Source of the DNA: Xiphydria camelus
Taxonomy: Eukaryota; Arthropoda; Insecta; Hymenoptera; Xiphydriidae
Reading direction: 5' to 3'
Assembly: GCA_963678675.1 (NCBI GenBank)
Contig: OY783199.1
Coordinates: forward strand, 8,254,355-8,318,354
DNA: 64,000 nt
The notes under the pieces were generated by a model. The model was not told the DNA's origin and did no database searches. It saw only the letters and a program-made list of their open reading frames with translations. Of the stretch, positions 10,174-20,603 are shown in pieces (the stretch's first letter is position 1; each line of letters opens with the position of its first letter). Position numbers and translations under genes: made by a program.

Positions 10174-10563
10174 GGTAAACCACCCAGTTATTGCACACTT
10201 TGCAGTTATCGGACAGTCTGATTTAAATAAATAAAAACAAGATTCCTAGTTTTTATTTTAATAAATATCATCAAAAACCGTACCTGCCTTATTGATTCTT
10301 GACTATCCAGTTACTGGATTGAGTATTTCCAAAAAATAAGAACACTGTCCAATAGCTGTTTTTTCACTTTATCCCAGCTTTTTATTGTTGAAAATTATAT
10401 TCTTTCCCACATAAAATTGTAAGTTATACTAGAATGTAAAGTCAATATATTTTCAATCAAATCAAGTCACCACTCATATCTCTCTAGGTAGAAAAATATC
10501 TTTTTAACACGGTCTTAAATCTAGTAAAATGCTTAAGTCTCCAATATAACTGGGTGGTTTACC
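10174..10563. mobile_element. MITE with GGTAAACCACCCAGTTAT ends
   Basis: The left end GGTAAACCACCCAGTTAT is mirrored by ATAACTGGGTGGTTTACC at the right. About 390 bp, no coding capacity. Superfamily unknown. Confidence 0.75.
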
Positions 10564-11446
10564 TCATATTAAAAATTATTAATACAATTATATCTTAAGT
10601 TTAATTTAAATATTGTAATTTTCTCATACATTCTTAAAATTATAATCGAAGTTTGTAATTTTCAGATCTTCCTATTTTAAAATTAAAGATATTTTTAATT
10701 TTAAAGTAAGTCCTATCCAATTTTCAAATACATTGCTGAAATTACAAAACGTATTTTCGAAAATTATAAGAATTTATATTGATTTTACAATATGAGATAT
10801 TAAAATTACAACCTCATTCATCAAAATTACAATTTGATGCATTAAAGTTATCAATATTTTACGAGTACAAGGAACTGTGAGGCGAGCAAGCAAACGTCGG
10901 CTCTGGTGGTATGCAAAGTCGATAGTCATCGCGCAGTTTATGCAATCGCATAGAGTATAAGATTTTTGACTTTGTATGCGCCAGACGCTTCACCGGGGTT
11001 ATTTTACGACGTATAAAAATAAATACTATCATTGCGTAAGCTCATTCGTATTAGGTTGCGTATTGAAAATTAAGAAGCGTGTATTAAATTTACAAACTAG
11101 AGTTTGAAAATTGAAAACAATTATTAATTTACAAATATTTCAAAATTTTAATACAAATTTATATTATATTTTAAGATACAAATATATTGTAATTTTAATA
11201 CACATTTGTGTATGATAAAAACTTCGTACCTACACATTTGTATTAATTTTACGACAGATATTTTTAACAATGCATATTATGAATTTATGAAATATTCTGA
11301 CAGTGTAGGTACTGTAGAAATGCTTTTTACACGGTATCTCTGGTTAATATTTTTTTATCGTGGTTATGAAAAGAAAATTAGAAATGGGGTAGTCGGATGC
11401 AGTAAGAAGGTCCAGTATTTCATGTCACTATAGTTATAAATCATTA
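10564..11446. other. AT-rich repeat-like DNA, no gene
   Basis: Continuation of the AT-rich tract, with a less AT-rich island at about 10870-11000 (GGCGAGCAAGC to CACCGGGG). The frame at 11206-11433 is not recognisable. Words such as TGTAATTTTAATAC recur. Confidence 0.3.
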
Positions 11447-11448
11447 TA

Positions 11449-11866
11449 ATGCCAAAAGGTCGTATGCGCTAAAAAATATCTTTATGAAGCAAAAGAAATA
11501 TGAAGTTTTTCTTATTCATTCAAACTCGCCTAAATATTAATAAGTAAAGTAGAACAAAAATGTGAACCTTAAAAGCAAAAGGGAGTATAAGGTATTGTCT
11601 GTACGGCCTTTTGGCATTAAGTTCTCAGAATAGCGAAAACTAATAGCACAAGGGCGTATCGATCTTAGGCTTACCTACACACAAGTATGTATATCAATAC
11701 GCCCTTATGGCATTAGTTATCGTGATTTTTAAGAAACTTAATGTCAAAAGTCATTTTTGGGCCATTTTTACGTATTTCTATACATTGTGAGAATACATTT
11801 TTTAGAGCCATTTTAGCTTTCACAATTCCAAAAGAGTGTAAAATGGCGTATACGACCTTTTGGCAT
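11449..11866. mobile_element. MITE with TAATGCCAAAAGGTCGTAT ends, copy 1
   Basis: ATGCCAAAAGGTCGTA at the left is mirrored by TACGACCTTTTGGCAT at the right, each bordered by TA. Related internal modules (CCTTTTGGCATTAAG, AAGGGCGTATCGAT and ATCAATACGCCCTT) form smaller internal palindromes. A diverged copy lies in the opposite orientation at 47689-48190. Confidence 0.75.
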
Positions 11867-11973
11867 TAGTGACGCAGTTTAGATTGGTGTCCTACCTCCA
11901 TTGTCAGTCATAATAATGAGAGCAACTAACTTTATTTCCACTTAATTACTGCTACCTCTTTTGGCTTTTTCAA

Positions 11974-12108
11974 CACGAAAAAAGAAGCGGTTGTGTTAAC
12001 CGTTTTCGTCACAACTATAATGGATAGGTAATCGAGAGTAGGCTAATTAAATAACTCGAATAGTTGTGACCAAAATATGACTGCCACAACTACTTTTATC
12101 TTTCCGTG
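11974..12108. mobile_element. Short hairpin MITE, CACGAAAAAAG ends
   Basis: CACGAAAAAAGAAGCGGTTGTG pairs with CACAACTACTTTTATCTTTCCGTG reversed; a second pair, GTCACAACTAT and ATAGTTGTGAC, lies inside. About 135 bp. The ends resemble the CACNGAGAAAAA group. Confidence 0.6.
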
Positions 12109-12216
12109 TATATCCATCATTGTATGCATAATAAAAAAAAATTAAGGAAACGTGAGCGGTATCGAATCAGTAAATGTCGCTGTATAGTCAAAACGCAAGA
12201 GGTGGCTTGCAGTTAA

Positions 12217-12807
12217 CCCTTCGTTGCTCACGTGGGGTGTAGGCTACACCCCAGCCTCCTTTTTTTGCATACCACACCTAGAGTTTTTTTTTCGAGGTTG
12301 GTACTTTCAGTACCTTTCGGGAACATTTCATTGAAGAATTTGGCATCAAAAGCGCAAGACAAACCCGATTTGTCTCTCCGACAGAACGCTGCAAAGAGTT
12401 AGGAAGTGATTTTTAACAATCTGTATTTAATTTAATATTTCATATTTTTCTATAAAACTTATTCCAATTTGTTAATTTGTCATTTATTAATAAAACGAGA
12501 GTATGATAGCTATCCTCAGTCTATTATTTACACTATTTTTTTATAAAAATCGGCAGGGAGATCTGAGCGTCTGAAAACCGAGATCTCATGTACCGAGAGA
12601 CTTCGAGTTTTGTTTTCAATTAGAAAATTACGAAATGGATTGTTTTTAAATGTTGAGATCATTAGGCAATATCTCAAACTTTAAAATAAAAAAAGTATTT
12701 AAAAATTTCAATGTTTCACTAAGAAAAAACTTTAATTTTTAACTGGGGTGTATGGTACACCCCGGGTGATCTTTTATGTGTCAAAAACCCACGTGAGTAA
12801 CGAAGGG
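12217..12807. mobile_element. TTAA-flanked MITE (piggyBac-like)
   Basis: TTAA at 12213-12216 and 12808-12811 borders CCCTTCGTTGCTCACG and CGTGAGTAACGAAGGG. Subterminal palindromes (GGGGTGTAGGCTACACCCC at the left, GGGGTGTATGGTACACCCC at the right) are conserved on both sides and may be transposase-binding sites. No coding sequence. Confidence 0.8.
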
Positions 12808-12939
12808 TTAAAACCAGATTTAGATACAAGGGAGGCATTCTTATCAACGGCTATCTATAGCATAGTCGGAGAAGATTGAAATGCCTCAAGATACATACCA
12901 AGGAATTTAATATCTATTGCGGTTCTGCATTCGTACGAT

Positions 12940-13023
12940 ATAAAGTGTGATCCAATTAAAACGCAACCCACAATATACCGATTTTTTTATTTTGGGTTGC
13001 GTTTTAATTGGATCACCCTTTAT
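12940..13023. mobile_element. 84-bp hairpin MITE
   Basis: Arms of about 31 bp: the left begins ATAAAGTGTGATCCAATTAA and the right is its near-perfect complement (one mismatch seen), around a 22-bp loop. It lies within an unrelated open frame on the minus strand. Confidence 0.8.
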
Positions 13024-13407
13024 TTGAACGTATCTACCTACATACGTATCTCTGCAGCTTCGTAACTGTTCCATATTAAATGGACAACGATCAAAGTGCC
13101 TTTTATAAACAACGTATGACGAGATAAATATAGTAGAATGAAAGTATGTAGGAAGTACTTGACATCGAAAAAAGTATAAATAATAATTGAAGGCGTCCAG
13201 ATATTCTTTACTGTTTAGATGTAACATAAAAAGGCAGTTACACAATCGAGAAACAAAACGATTCAGCGCGTTCACATGTACTCGGTGGGATGTTTTAATC
13301 GGACTTATTATCTCGTTTTTCGGTCTATTTGTCAGAGTACACTTATTTTATAATTATTATAGATAATGCTGTTTGCATCCCATTTTGCAACAAGTAATTA
13401 CTGCATA

Positions 13408-13572
13408 GGGGCTATTCATATATTACGTCACGCCATGGATGTGAGGAGGGGCGAAGGGGGGGGGGGGTAGAAAAGTGTTACGTGTATTAATAAGCGGAAA
13501 TAGAAAATGCGCGACGAAAAGGAGAGTCGAGAATCTCAAATATTTGCGTGACGTAATATGTGAGTCAACCCC
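13408..13572. mobile_element. MITE with 3-bp ATA duplication and internal G-run
   Basis: Ends GGGGCTATTCATATATTACG and its approximate complement, flanked by ATA on both sides. A 10-bp G run with GGAGGGGCGAAGG lies inside. It resembles the element at 31849 in ends, G-rich interior and 3-bp duplication. This end type is common in animals. Confidence 0.75.
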
Positions 13573-14266
13573 ATAGCCACCAAAATTATTAACTTGAATT
13601 TGAACCTAAGCATGAAATTAATTAACTCCAAATCAAAGATTAAATACTCCAATCACAAATACTCATTTGCTATTGATCCATACACGCCGGGTTATCAATT
13701 CATTTGAAAGTCTGGTTGTACATAGGTACAGCTCATTCGGATTAATCACGTTAAATAATGTTTTCATTTAACTCGCGTAAACTTTACATTCAAATGTCTT
13801 TGAATTATCAGCAAATTCGCTTCGTATTCGAATATGCATTAACTCCGAGTGTACATTACACATTTATACGAATGAGCTTTTGATACGCTCTTACTGAACA
13901 CGAACCGAGTCGCATATTGCTTCTTTTTTGCCACATTTTTTCTCACAAAGCGGGAGAGACAGGTATAAATAAAGAGAATGATATTTACACGCCTACGTCT
14001 ATAAATACACAGGGGGGACGGTCTAATTATAACTCTGACCACCTCGAATACTTTTTTTATTTTATCATTAGACGCGAAAAAACGTTTCAGATTAAATTGT
14101 TATAGCTCTAACGGGGAACGTACGGCTTACTTAATAGATTTTAAAATGATGTGCGTTACATATTTGAAAAATATGAAAGTATGGAGAAGAAGCTATGGAG
14201 GGGAGTACCGTACTGCCTCCCTTTACGCGTAACTAAATTTCCACTACAAAAATCGGAGCAGAAGTA
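13573..14266. other. AT-rich unique stretch
   Basis: No gene, repeat or RNA recognised; short open frames overlap on both strands. Confidence 0.45.
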
Positions 14267-14426
14267 CAGGGTCTTCATCAATGATTACAGACCGCGTGAC
14301 CTACGAGCACCACGTGACCTACGCACATATCCAACCAACGGTACTAGTCCGACCTCTCAACCAATAGCATATGCGCGTAGGTTACGTGGTTTGTCACGTG
14401 GTCTGTAATCATTTAGGAAGACCCTG
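14267..14426. mobile_element. 160-bp MITE with CAGGGTCTTC ends and TA duplications
   Basis: TA at 14265-14266 and 14427-14428 flanks CAGGGTCTTC and GAAGACCCTG. The arms extend through ATGATTACAGACC and its complement, then degenerate GTGACCTACG units. TA duplication fits Tc1/mariner-type mobilisation. Confidence 0.8.
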
Positions 14427-14437
14427 TATATAGGAAG

Positions 14438-14777
14438 CGTGCATAAATTACGTAAGGTATTTTTGACAAATTTTTGACTCTCCCCTTTCCCTATGTCAAA
14501 AAAAACATAAGATTCTTGAACATCCCCTCTTCCTTCTCTCCTTTTGGCCTACGTAGGATTTAATTTTCGTATAACTTTTAGCATATAAAAATTATAACAA
14601 TTGATTAAATAAGAAAATAAATAAGTATTTAAAGTGCGATCAACTCGTCAATTTGTATACAAATTGAATATTACAATCTTACATAAGGTTTTAATATACC
14701 CCCTTCCCTTCACGTAAGACTACGTAAGAAATTATTTGACTCCCTGCCCCCTCTGAAAAAAAACCCTCACGGAACTT
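14438..14777. mobile_element. Possible diverged G/C-run MITE
   Basis: GCATAAATTACGTAAGGTATTT near 14440 and CCCTTCACGTAAGAC near 14710 resemble the TTACGTAAGACG ends and C-rich interior of the 31849 element, but the inverted repeat is weak. Low confidence. Confidence 0.3.
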
Positions 14778-15328
14778 GTGCACGTTTTACAATTTACTCT
14801 CGTATTTTCAATGGTAAATCTTAGAAGCAATTTTTATCGGACGACTCGTACAATTTTTTATCGAAAACATTTTTCGACTAGCGTCGAAAAATCTAGGAGA
14901 TATTCAAAACGGCCAGTTATTGGATTCCACACCCCGCGCAGCTAAAAAGCAGAAGCTCGCACCGTTCGCCTTTTCCGCGTTTCACGGGCTCGGAAACTGC
15001 TGCAGTGACGCCGCCGTTCGCGGTACGATCAAAGAGGCGGAAAGGGGAGGAGTCAGAATCAATTCGGGCGAACCAATTATTCTAGAAAACCGCGTAAAGG
15101 ACCGCTGTCCTCCCTCCTCCTCTCGCGCGGCTCTGGGTTGTCGTTAATTCTGCACGTGGAAATGGTTTTGCAGGCTTTGGAAAACAATATCCGGCCACGA
15201 GAGTGTGTGGGCCATTACGTACCTCCGCGGTCGGTGTAGTAGGTATAGTTGTTCCGGAACGCGTTACTAAACCTCGTCCCGATGTGCCGCGCTCCGTATT
15301 CTGTTTGTCAGCTTCTTTCTCACGTCCT

Positions 15329-15365
<37 letters not shown>

Positions 15366-15918
15366 ATATATATACACTTCCGACCACTTCGAATTTTACC
15401 GCCAATTAATCTCCCGATTTTAATCGAACCTTAATCTCCTTAGTGGACGCGTGTACATTGACATACGATTATTTCGCTATCATATCTACGCCCTAATGAT
15501 GTAATATTTCTTTCAATATTATATTCCGATCTACAAAAAGTTCCATATCGACGAAGCTGATAAGTTCCCGGGTAACGAAATAATCGTGGTTGAAGCGGAA
15601 GCCTCTGCATATGAAATACAGTGCTATCTCCCTAACTTTATCACTCTGTAACTTTCGCTTCCCTTGAACGTTCAATGAGTGCTGCGGAATCATTCTCCCA
15701 CTATTTTCTCTATACGTTGTTATACAATAGTCGCTCTTTCTCTATCTATTTGGACTGCCCCTTTAGTCGGAGTGGGAGTATTCTGTAAGCCTCAAGCGCG
15801 AAAAATTAGGGAGACAGCACTGTAGTTGTGCTCGTTGCTCTAGAAAGGAAGGATATCTGTTATAATAGAAAGGCCCCTTATTCCCACTACATTTTACGAC
15901 AACAAGGGGCCAACTTTA
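14778..15918. other. Unique stretch with (GA)n at 15331-15361
   Basis: A GA dinucleotide tract of about 30 bp lies at 15331-15361. A GGCCCCTT/AAGGGGCC pair at about 15870-15912 sits next to the mariner. Open frames at 14920-15147 and 15493-15693 match nothing I recognise. Confidence 0.45.
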
Positions 15919-15920
15919 TA

Positions 15921-17207
15921 TTATATCCTTGAATAAGTTCTCGCTGTTTTTTTGTGAAAATTAATGCTTTCTTTAAAGTATGTGGTACAAAATACGTCAC
16001 TCAAAGTATTGTCCATCACTGGCCACTACTTTTGCCCATCTTTCTGGCAGCATTTGAATTCCCCGTCGGAAAAACAATACGTCCTTTGACGCTATCCAAG
16101 AATCGATCCATTTTTTGACATCTTCATAAGAATGGAAGCGCTGCTCAGCCAGACCATGTGCCATCGAACGGAATAGGTGATAATCGGAAGGGGCTATATC
16201 AGGTGAATACGGCGGGTGGGGTAGGACTTCCCATTTAAGCATTTCCAAGTAAGTTTTCACTGGTTTTGCCACATGTGGCCATGCGTTGTCGTGTAACAAT
16301 ATCACCTTGTCGTGTCTCTGTTCGTATAACAGCCGTTTTTCCTTCAGGGCTTGGCTCAAACGCATCATTGCAGTCGATAACGATCTCCTGTAATGGTTTC
16401 TTTCGGTTTGAGCAATTCATAATAAATTACACCCTGTTGATCCCACCAAATACAGAGAAGAAGCTTCAAACCGTGGATATTTGGCTTTACAGACGATGTT
16501 GATGCATGGCCGGGCTTACCCCACGAACTTTTACGCTTAGGGTTTTATCGTACTGTATTCATTTTTCATCGCCAGTCACGATACGATGCAACAAACCTTT
16601 TCTTTTCTGCCTTTGAAGCAGTAGTTCACACGTGAGAAAACGCTGTTCGATGTCTCTCGGCTTCAATTCATATGGCACCCAATGTCCTTGCTTCTGGATC
16701 ATTCCTAACCTTTTTAAACGTTTCGAAACCGTTGTATTATCTACTCCTAATGATTTTGAAAGTTCCGCTAGCGTCTGACATGAATCTTCATTCAGTAATT
16801 CCTCTAATTCTTCGTCTTCAAACTTTTTCGGTGTATCAGAGCGTTCTTTATCTCCAAGGTCAAAATCATTATTTTTGAAGTGTCGAAACCAGTCTCTACA
16901 TGTCGTTTCCGACAAAGCATGTTCACCGTAAGTTTCGACAAGAATTCTGTGTGCTTCAGCTGCAGATTTCTTCTGAATAAAGTAGTGCAGTAAGATTCCC
17001 CGCAAATACTCTTTATTTGGCACAAATTTCGACATGTTTGGAACCAAGTAAACAAACTTTGTTTACACTGTGGCGAACTAACACACACTGAAGTTCAAGC
17101 TTACCGATAGCACTTCCTTGTACATGCGTTACCATCTGAAATTACATGCACGTAGTTCTGGTAACACCATCTGTTAGAAAACAGCGAGAACTTATTCAAG
17201 GACCTAA
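15921..17207 (-). mobile_element. Near full-length mariner element
   Basis: The 1287-bp element is flanked by TA (15919-15920 and 17208-17209). Both ends carry about 30-bp terminal inverted repeats containing GTCCTTGAATAAGTTCTCGC. Length, TA target and encoded protein all match a complete mariner of the Tc1/mariner superfamily, which moves by cut-and-paste. The two ends differ at two of the outer bases (TTATATCC against TTAGGTCC). The transposase is broken. Confidence 0.93.
15997..17047 (-). pseudogene. Mariner transposase, inactivated
   Basis: The N-terminal 162 codons (16559-17047) give the paired helix-turn-helix DNA-binding region, with MSKFVPNKEYLRGILL as the likely true start 12 bases inside the frame, WVPYELKPRD, and HRIVTGDEK, whose D is the first catalytic acid. 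The next codon is TGA where the family has W. A frameshifted middle follows (16369-16558). The C-terminal frame (15997-16368) has HDNA and, 34 residues later, APSD, the D34D signature, and ends ASDGQYFE. HDNAW replaces the usual HDNAR. Nonsense and frameshift changes rule out function. Confidence 0.92.
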
Positions 17208-17209
17208 TA

Positions 17210-17492
17210 TTATAATCAACATTTTTTTCACCCGTAATACAGGAATACGATCAAGAGCAACTTCTGATGCATCCTCGAAATAAATATAGTTGAATTAACT
17301 ACAGCATTACATAAACTTGCATTATAATATTAACGTCATGATGTTTACAACATCATATTAACAACTCACCCCTCTATAGAATCCCCTTAGCAATGCTGAT
17401 TTCGTCTTCACACTATCGTTTCTATAGCTGATAAAAGGCAATTCATTGAAACTGACCCTCAATGTCACACGTATCTCAAACGAGCGCGCGAG
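17210..17492. other. AT-rich unique flank
   Basis: No feature recognised between the mariner and the palindrome. Confidence 0.4.
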
Positions 17493-17755
17493 AATTGAAG
17501 AGGCGCCTCGAATAACGTTGTAACCGACATTTTATCGATGTCGAGGTTTCAACGGAAAAACGTTGTATATGAAGTAATACAATTGCTTAGAATTCAGTAT
17601 ATGAAGTATCATGATCAGTGTCATGATCATGATCAGTATTATGATCAGTAATTCAGTATATGATACTTCATATACCTACATATAACGTTTTTCCGTTGAA
17701 ACCTCGACATCGATAAAATGTCGGTTACAACGTTATTCGAGGCGCCTCTTCAATT
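17493..17755. mobile_element. Nearly perfect palindrome (about 85-bp arms)
   Basis: The left arm, beginning AATTGAAGAGGCGCCTCG, is mirrored base for base over most of its length at the right, ending CGAGGCGCCTCTTCAATT. A few extra bases occur near the inner side. The AT-rich centre repeats ATCATGATCAGT-like words. The arms carry no coding capacity. The near identity suggests a young foldback element or ongoing arm homogenisation. No clear target duplication. Confidence 0.85.
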
Positions 17756-19530
17756 ATTCTACTCCGCTCACCCTCTGCTACGCCGTACTCTCCATATACC
17801 TACTGTATGCAGCGATTACCGTATATAATGCATCCCGTATATCGGCAGCGGATGTATAAGCAGCGGATGCGCCTAGAAAATCTGGAGGCAGTCGCGTTAT
17901 AGGCGCTTCTACTGCACCCCCTCTTCTCCTCCCGCAATCAGTAAGCGATGCCAGCACTCTATCCATCGTAACATAAAGCGGATTTCGCTGCTAAGCAGAT
18001 GGAAATGCAGACGATGTGAATGCAGTAATGCACCTCCGTGCACTATCCGAGAGTACACTACATACGCCCGCGTCGTCGACGCGTCGTTGTACCGTCGGAG
18101 ACACATGAGCGAACCTCTTCCTCGCCCCCTCTTTCCCTCCCCGCCGCTCTATCTATCTATCTCTCTCTTCCCATTGAAGATTCCCCGCATCGTTCTACAG
18201 AATACGAGTCGCGAAGCGAATGAAAAAATCGAAAAAGAAAGCCCACGCCCGCGAGGTGTTACGAAGTCATACACTCGTTCAACTTCACTTCGTCGGCTGA
18301 TATTGGGCGGAAGGTATTGTGCCGCGAAATGCGGGGATTTTGCCGTGCGGTGAATATAATCATTTTTGTCGAGGCTCTATTACACACGTGCACGTAGTTG
18401 AGTTTAGTGTCGTCGGTGTGCGGTGATGAGGGAAATGTCATTGGGATCGAATGGGAGGAATGTTTTAATATAAATGCGTTTGATAATAATATTTATGCGC
18501 ATAGATTTTTCTGCATATCTTCGAGACGTACTTTTATTCGTTTTATTGGAATAATTATTGATGGCATCGCATGTTCGTTACAGTTTTCGACTACTGGGCA
18601 TCGTCTTGTCTGTAACAATGTTATATTTTCACGCTCGTTTATTTTATTCTAATTTTATTCTACTTTTTAGTTTGTATAATTTCTTTTGTATACGGAGGGA
18701 GATGTCAAAATTGCTTGATTTAATTGCACGACCTACCAAATATTTACTCGGATGCGATAAATTTTATTCGAATTCAAGATATAGATTGATGAGTAATTTG
18801 TAAAAAAAATTGCTACTTGTATTTTAAATGAAAGCTTTTTTCTCCGCATTATCGTTACTTTCATCGCACATGATTTAAGTTAGACCAGCTGCTAGGATGT
18901 AATGACTTCAATTCCTCCAATTATTCGTTAATTTATCACCTGGATAAATCATTCGACAAAACAAGAAGGATAAACTAAAATGGACGTATGGTAGACATAA
19001 GTGGACACGCATAGAACAACAAATTACCACTCGTAGCAAATCCTGAAAACAGTAGAAGCAAAGTTAATAGAAAATCGCGCGCGTAGATGTTTCCGGAGTC
19101 TCCAAAGTACACCGTGGTATCATTGTCGTATTTTATTGAAACACTCTCGCGCGCGCGCGCGCATTTTCAGCGCATACAAGTATACTGCAAATAATCCTGC
19201 AGATATTGTAGCTACCTACATTCGGGGAGGTGGCCACATTATACAGTTATATATCTGTATACCCGCGCCGTCTCGACGCTCATTTCATTGCCAGTTTCAG
19301 ACTCCAGACTGCGACGAACCCCATAATACTCCATATAGGTGCGGATGCCCCGCAGGGCTCTCTTGCAACTTCGCGAATTCCGTTCCCCACGTTCTCGAAC
19401 GACCATATCTATAGATATGGTAGCATTCGCCATCTTAAGGCGTAGTCTTCTACTCCAATTACGACCTGTAGAAGGGAAATTTTTCGATTTCTTTATTATA
19501 TCACACGAGTCTACTGCACCAATACTTTGA
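17756..19530. other. Unique stretch, no gene recognised
   Basis: CG-rich between 17.8 and 18.4 kb, then AT-rich. A (CG)n tract lies near 19147-19162. Open frames at 18087-18353, 18398-18803 and 19136-19601 overlap on both strands and resemble nothing known. Confidence 0.45.
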
Positions 19531-19534
19531 TTAA

Positions 19535-19691
19535 CACGTTGATTGTCCCCATAAGGAATTTTTTCCATCCCGTGACGTCCAAAAATTAAATCACCATGCA
19601 TACGACAATGACAAATGAATCACATATGTCACATGGACATACAGCGACATTTCTGTATGAATCATATGTGACTCATGGGACAGTCAACGTG
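19535..19691. mobile_element. TTAA-flanked MITE (piggyBac-like)
   Basis: TTAA at 19531-19534 and 19692-19695 borders CACGTTGATTGTCCC and GGGACAGTCAACGTG. An inner CATATGTGACTCATGG-like pairing also occurs (TGAATCACATATGTCACATGG against CATATGTGACTCATGG). 157 bp, non-coding. Confidence 0.75.
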
Positions 19692-19789
19692 TTAATAATA
19701 AAGAATAATTTATTGATTGAGTGATCAATTCACGACCTATGTATAATTCGGTGTTTGCATTTAAAAAATATTTATATTTTGAAATTTCA

Positions 19790-20050
19790 TTTGTAATCTA
19801 TATACATATTCAGTATATCCTACGAAAAAGGATATATCTATTAAAAGAAAATAATTGTTCTCAAAAAGTTATAAGTGTAATTCTCTCTACGACATTGTGA
19901 CGTCATTGTAAAAGCCAGAAACACGTACTTTTATGTTAAGCAATGAGTCAGATATATATGTATATAATACTTACAATACGATGACGTATGCTGCATTTTT
20001 AAATATCGTTATCCAGCTTAAATATGATCGAAAATAAAAAGTGAAAAAAT
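19790..20050. repeat. Dispersed repeat with TGACGTCA motif, copy 1
   Basis: Shares with 36745-37045 and 23974-24160 the order TTCTCTCTACG, GTGACGTCATTG, an ACTTATGYYAAGYAA-like segment, CGATGACGTATGCTGC and GAAAATAAAAARTGAA. Spacing is conserved, so this is one ancient repeat or regulatory module in three copies. TGACGTCA is the consensus CREB/ATF site; whether it is used is unknown. Confidence 0.55.
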
Positions 20051-20058
20051 ATAACGTA

Positions 20059-20549
20059 AGGTGAAGTGGGGTAAGTGTGTAGTAAAAATCGGCAAGTTGA
20101 AGTTTGGATGGTCGTAAAAACTAAACAACTGAATTTATTGAACTCTCTTTGGTGCTGTACACTCTTGGGGCCTTCCTGATTAAAAAGCTTTAATGGTTCC
20201 CTGTCAAAATTAATAGTTTAATATTTACAATTTCTTAAATAATATGATGTTCGTACTACACACTACCTCCGACTTTGGAGTAAGTGTGTATGCAGCTCAT
20301 ATTTTCTACGTGCCTGCCGTTAGGAGGATGTGGGGTAAGTGTCTAAGACTTGACTATGTGGCATATAAGATGGAATTATAATTGTTCAGTTATATAGTTT
20401 ATTACACGAACCATGTGCGGTTATAAAAGTAAAAAAGTGTTGTTTGAAGATACCTATCCCAATGGATGTCGCGCCGATTTGATGCTATATTGAGATTTTC
20501 AGAGCTTGGTACACACATGTCCCTTGTACACACTTACCCCACTTCACCT
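20059..20549. mobile_element. MITE with AGGTGAAGTGGGGTAAGTGT ends
   Basis: The 5' end AGGTGAAGTGGGGTAAGTGT is mirrored at the right (ACACTTACCCCACTTCACCT); TA flanks both ends (20057-20058, 20550-20551). GGGGTAAGTGT recurs internally near 20333. 491 bp, no coding capacity. Confidence 0.85.
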
Positions 20550-20603
20550 TACCTAATTTCGTCCGAATTTTTCAAATCTGAAATAAAAAAATTAATAAAA
20601 AAT

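Noticed and set aside
12907..13275. 122-codon minus-strand frame
   Set aside because: Part of it is an 84-bp hairpin MITE and the rest matches no known protein.
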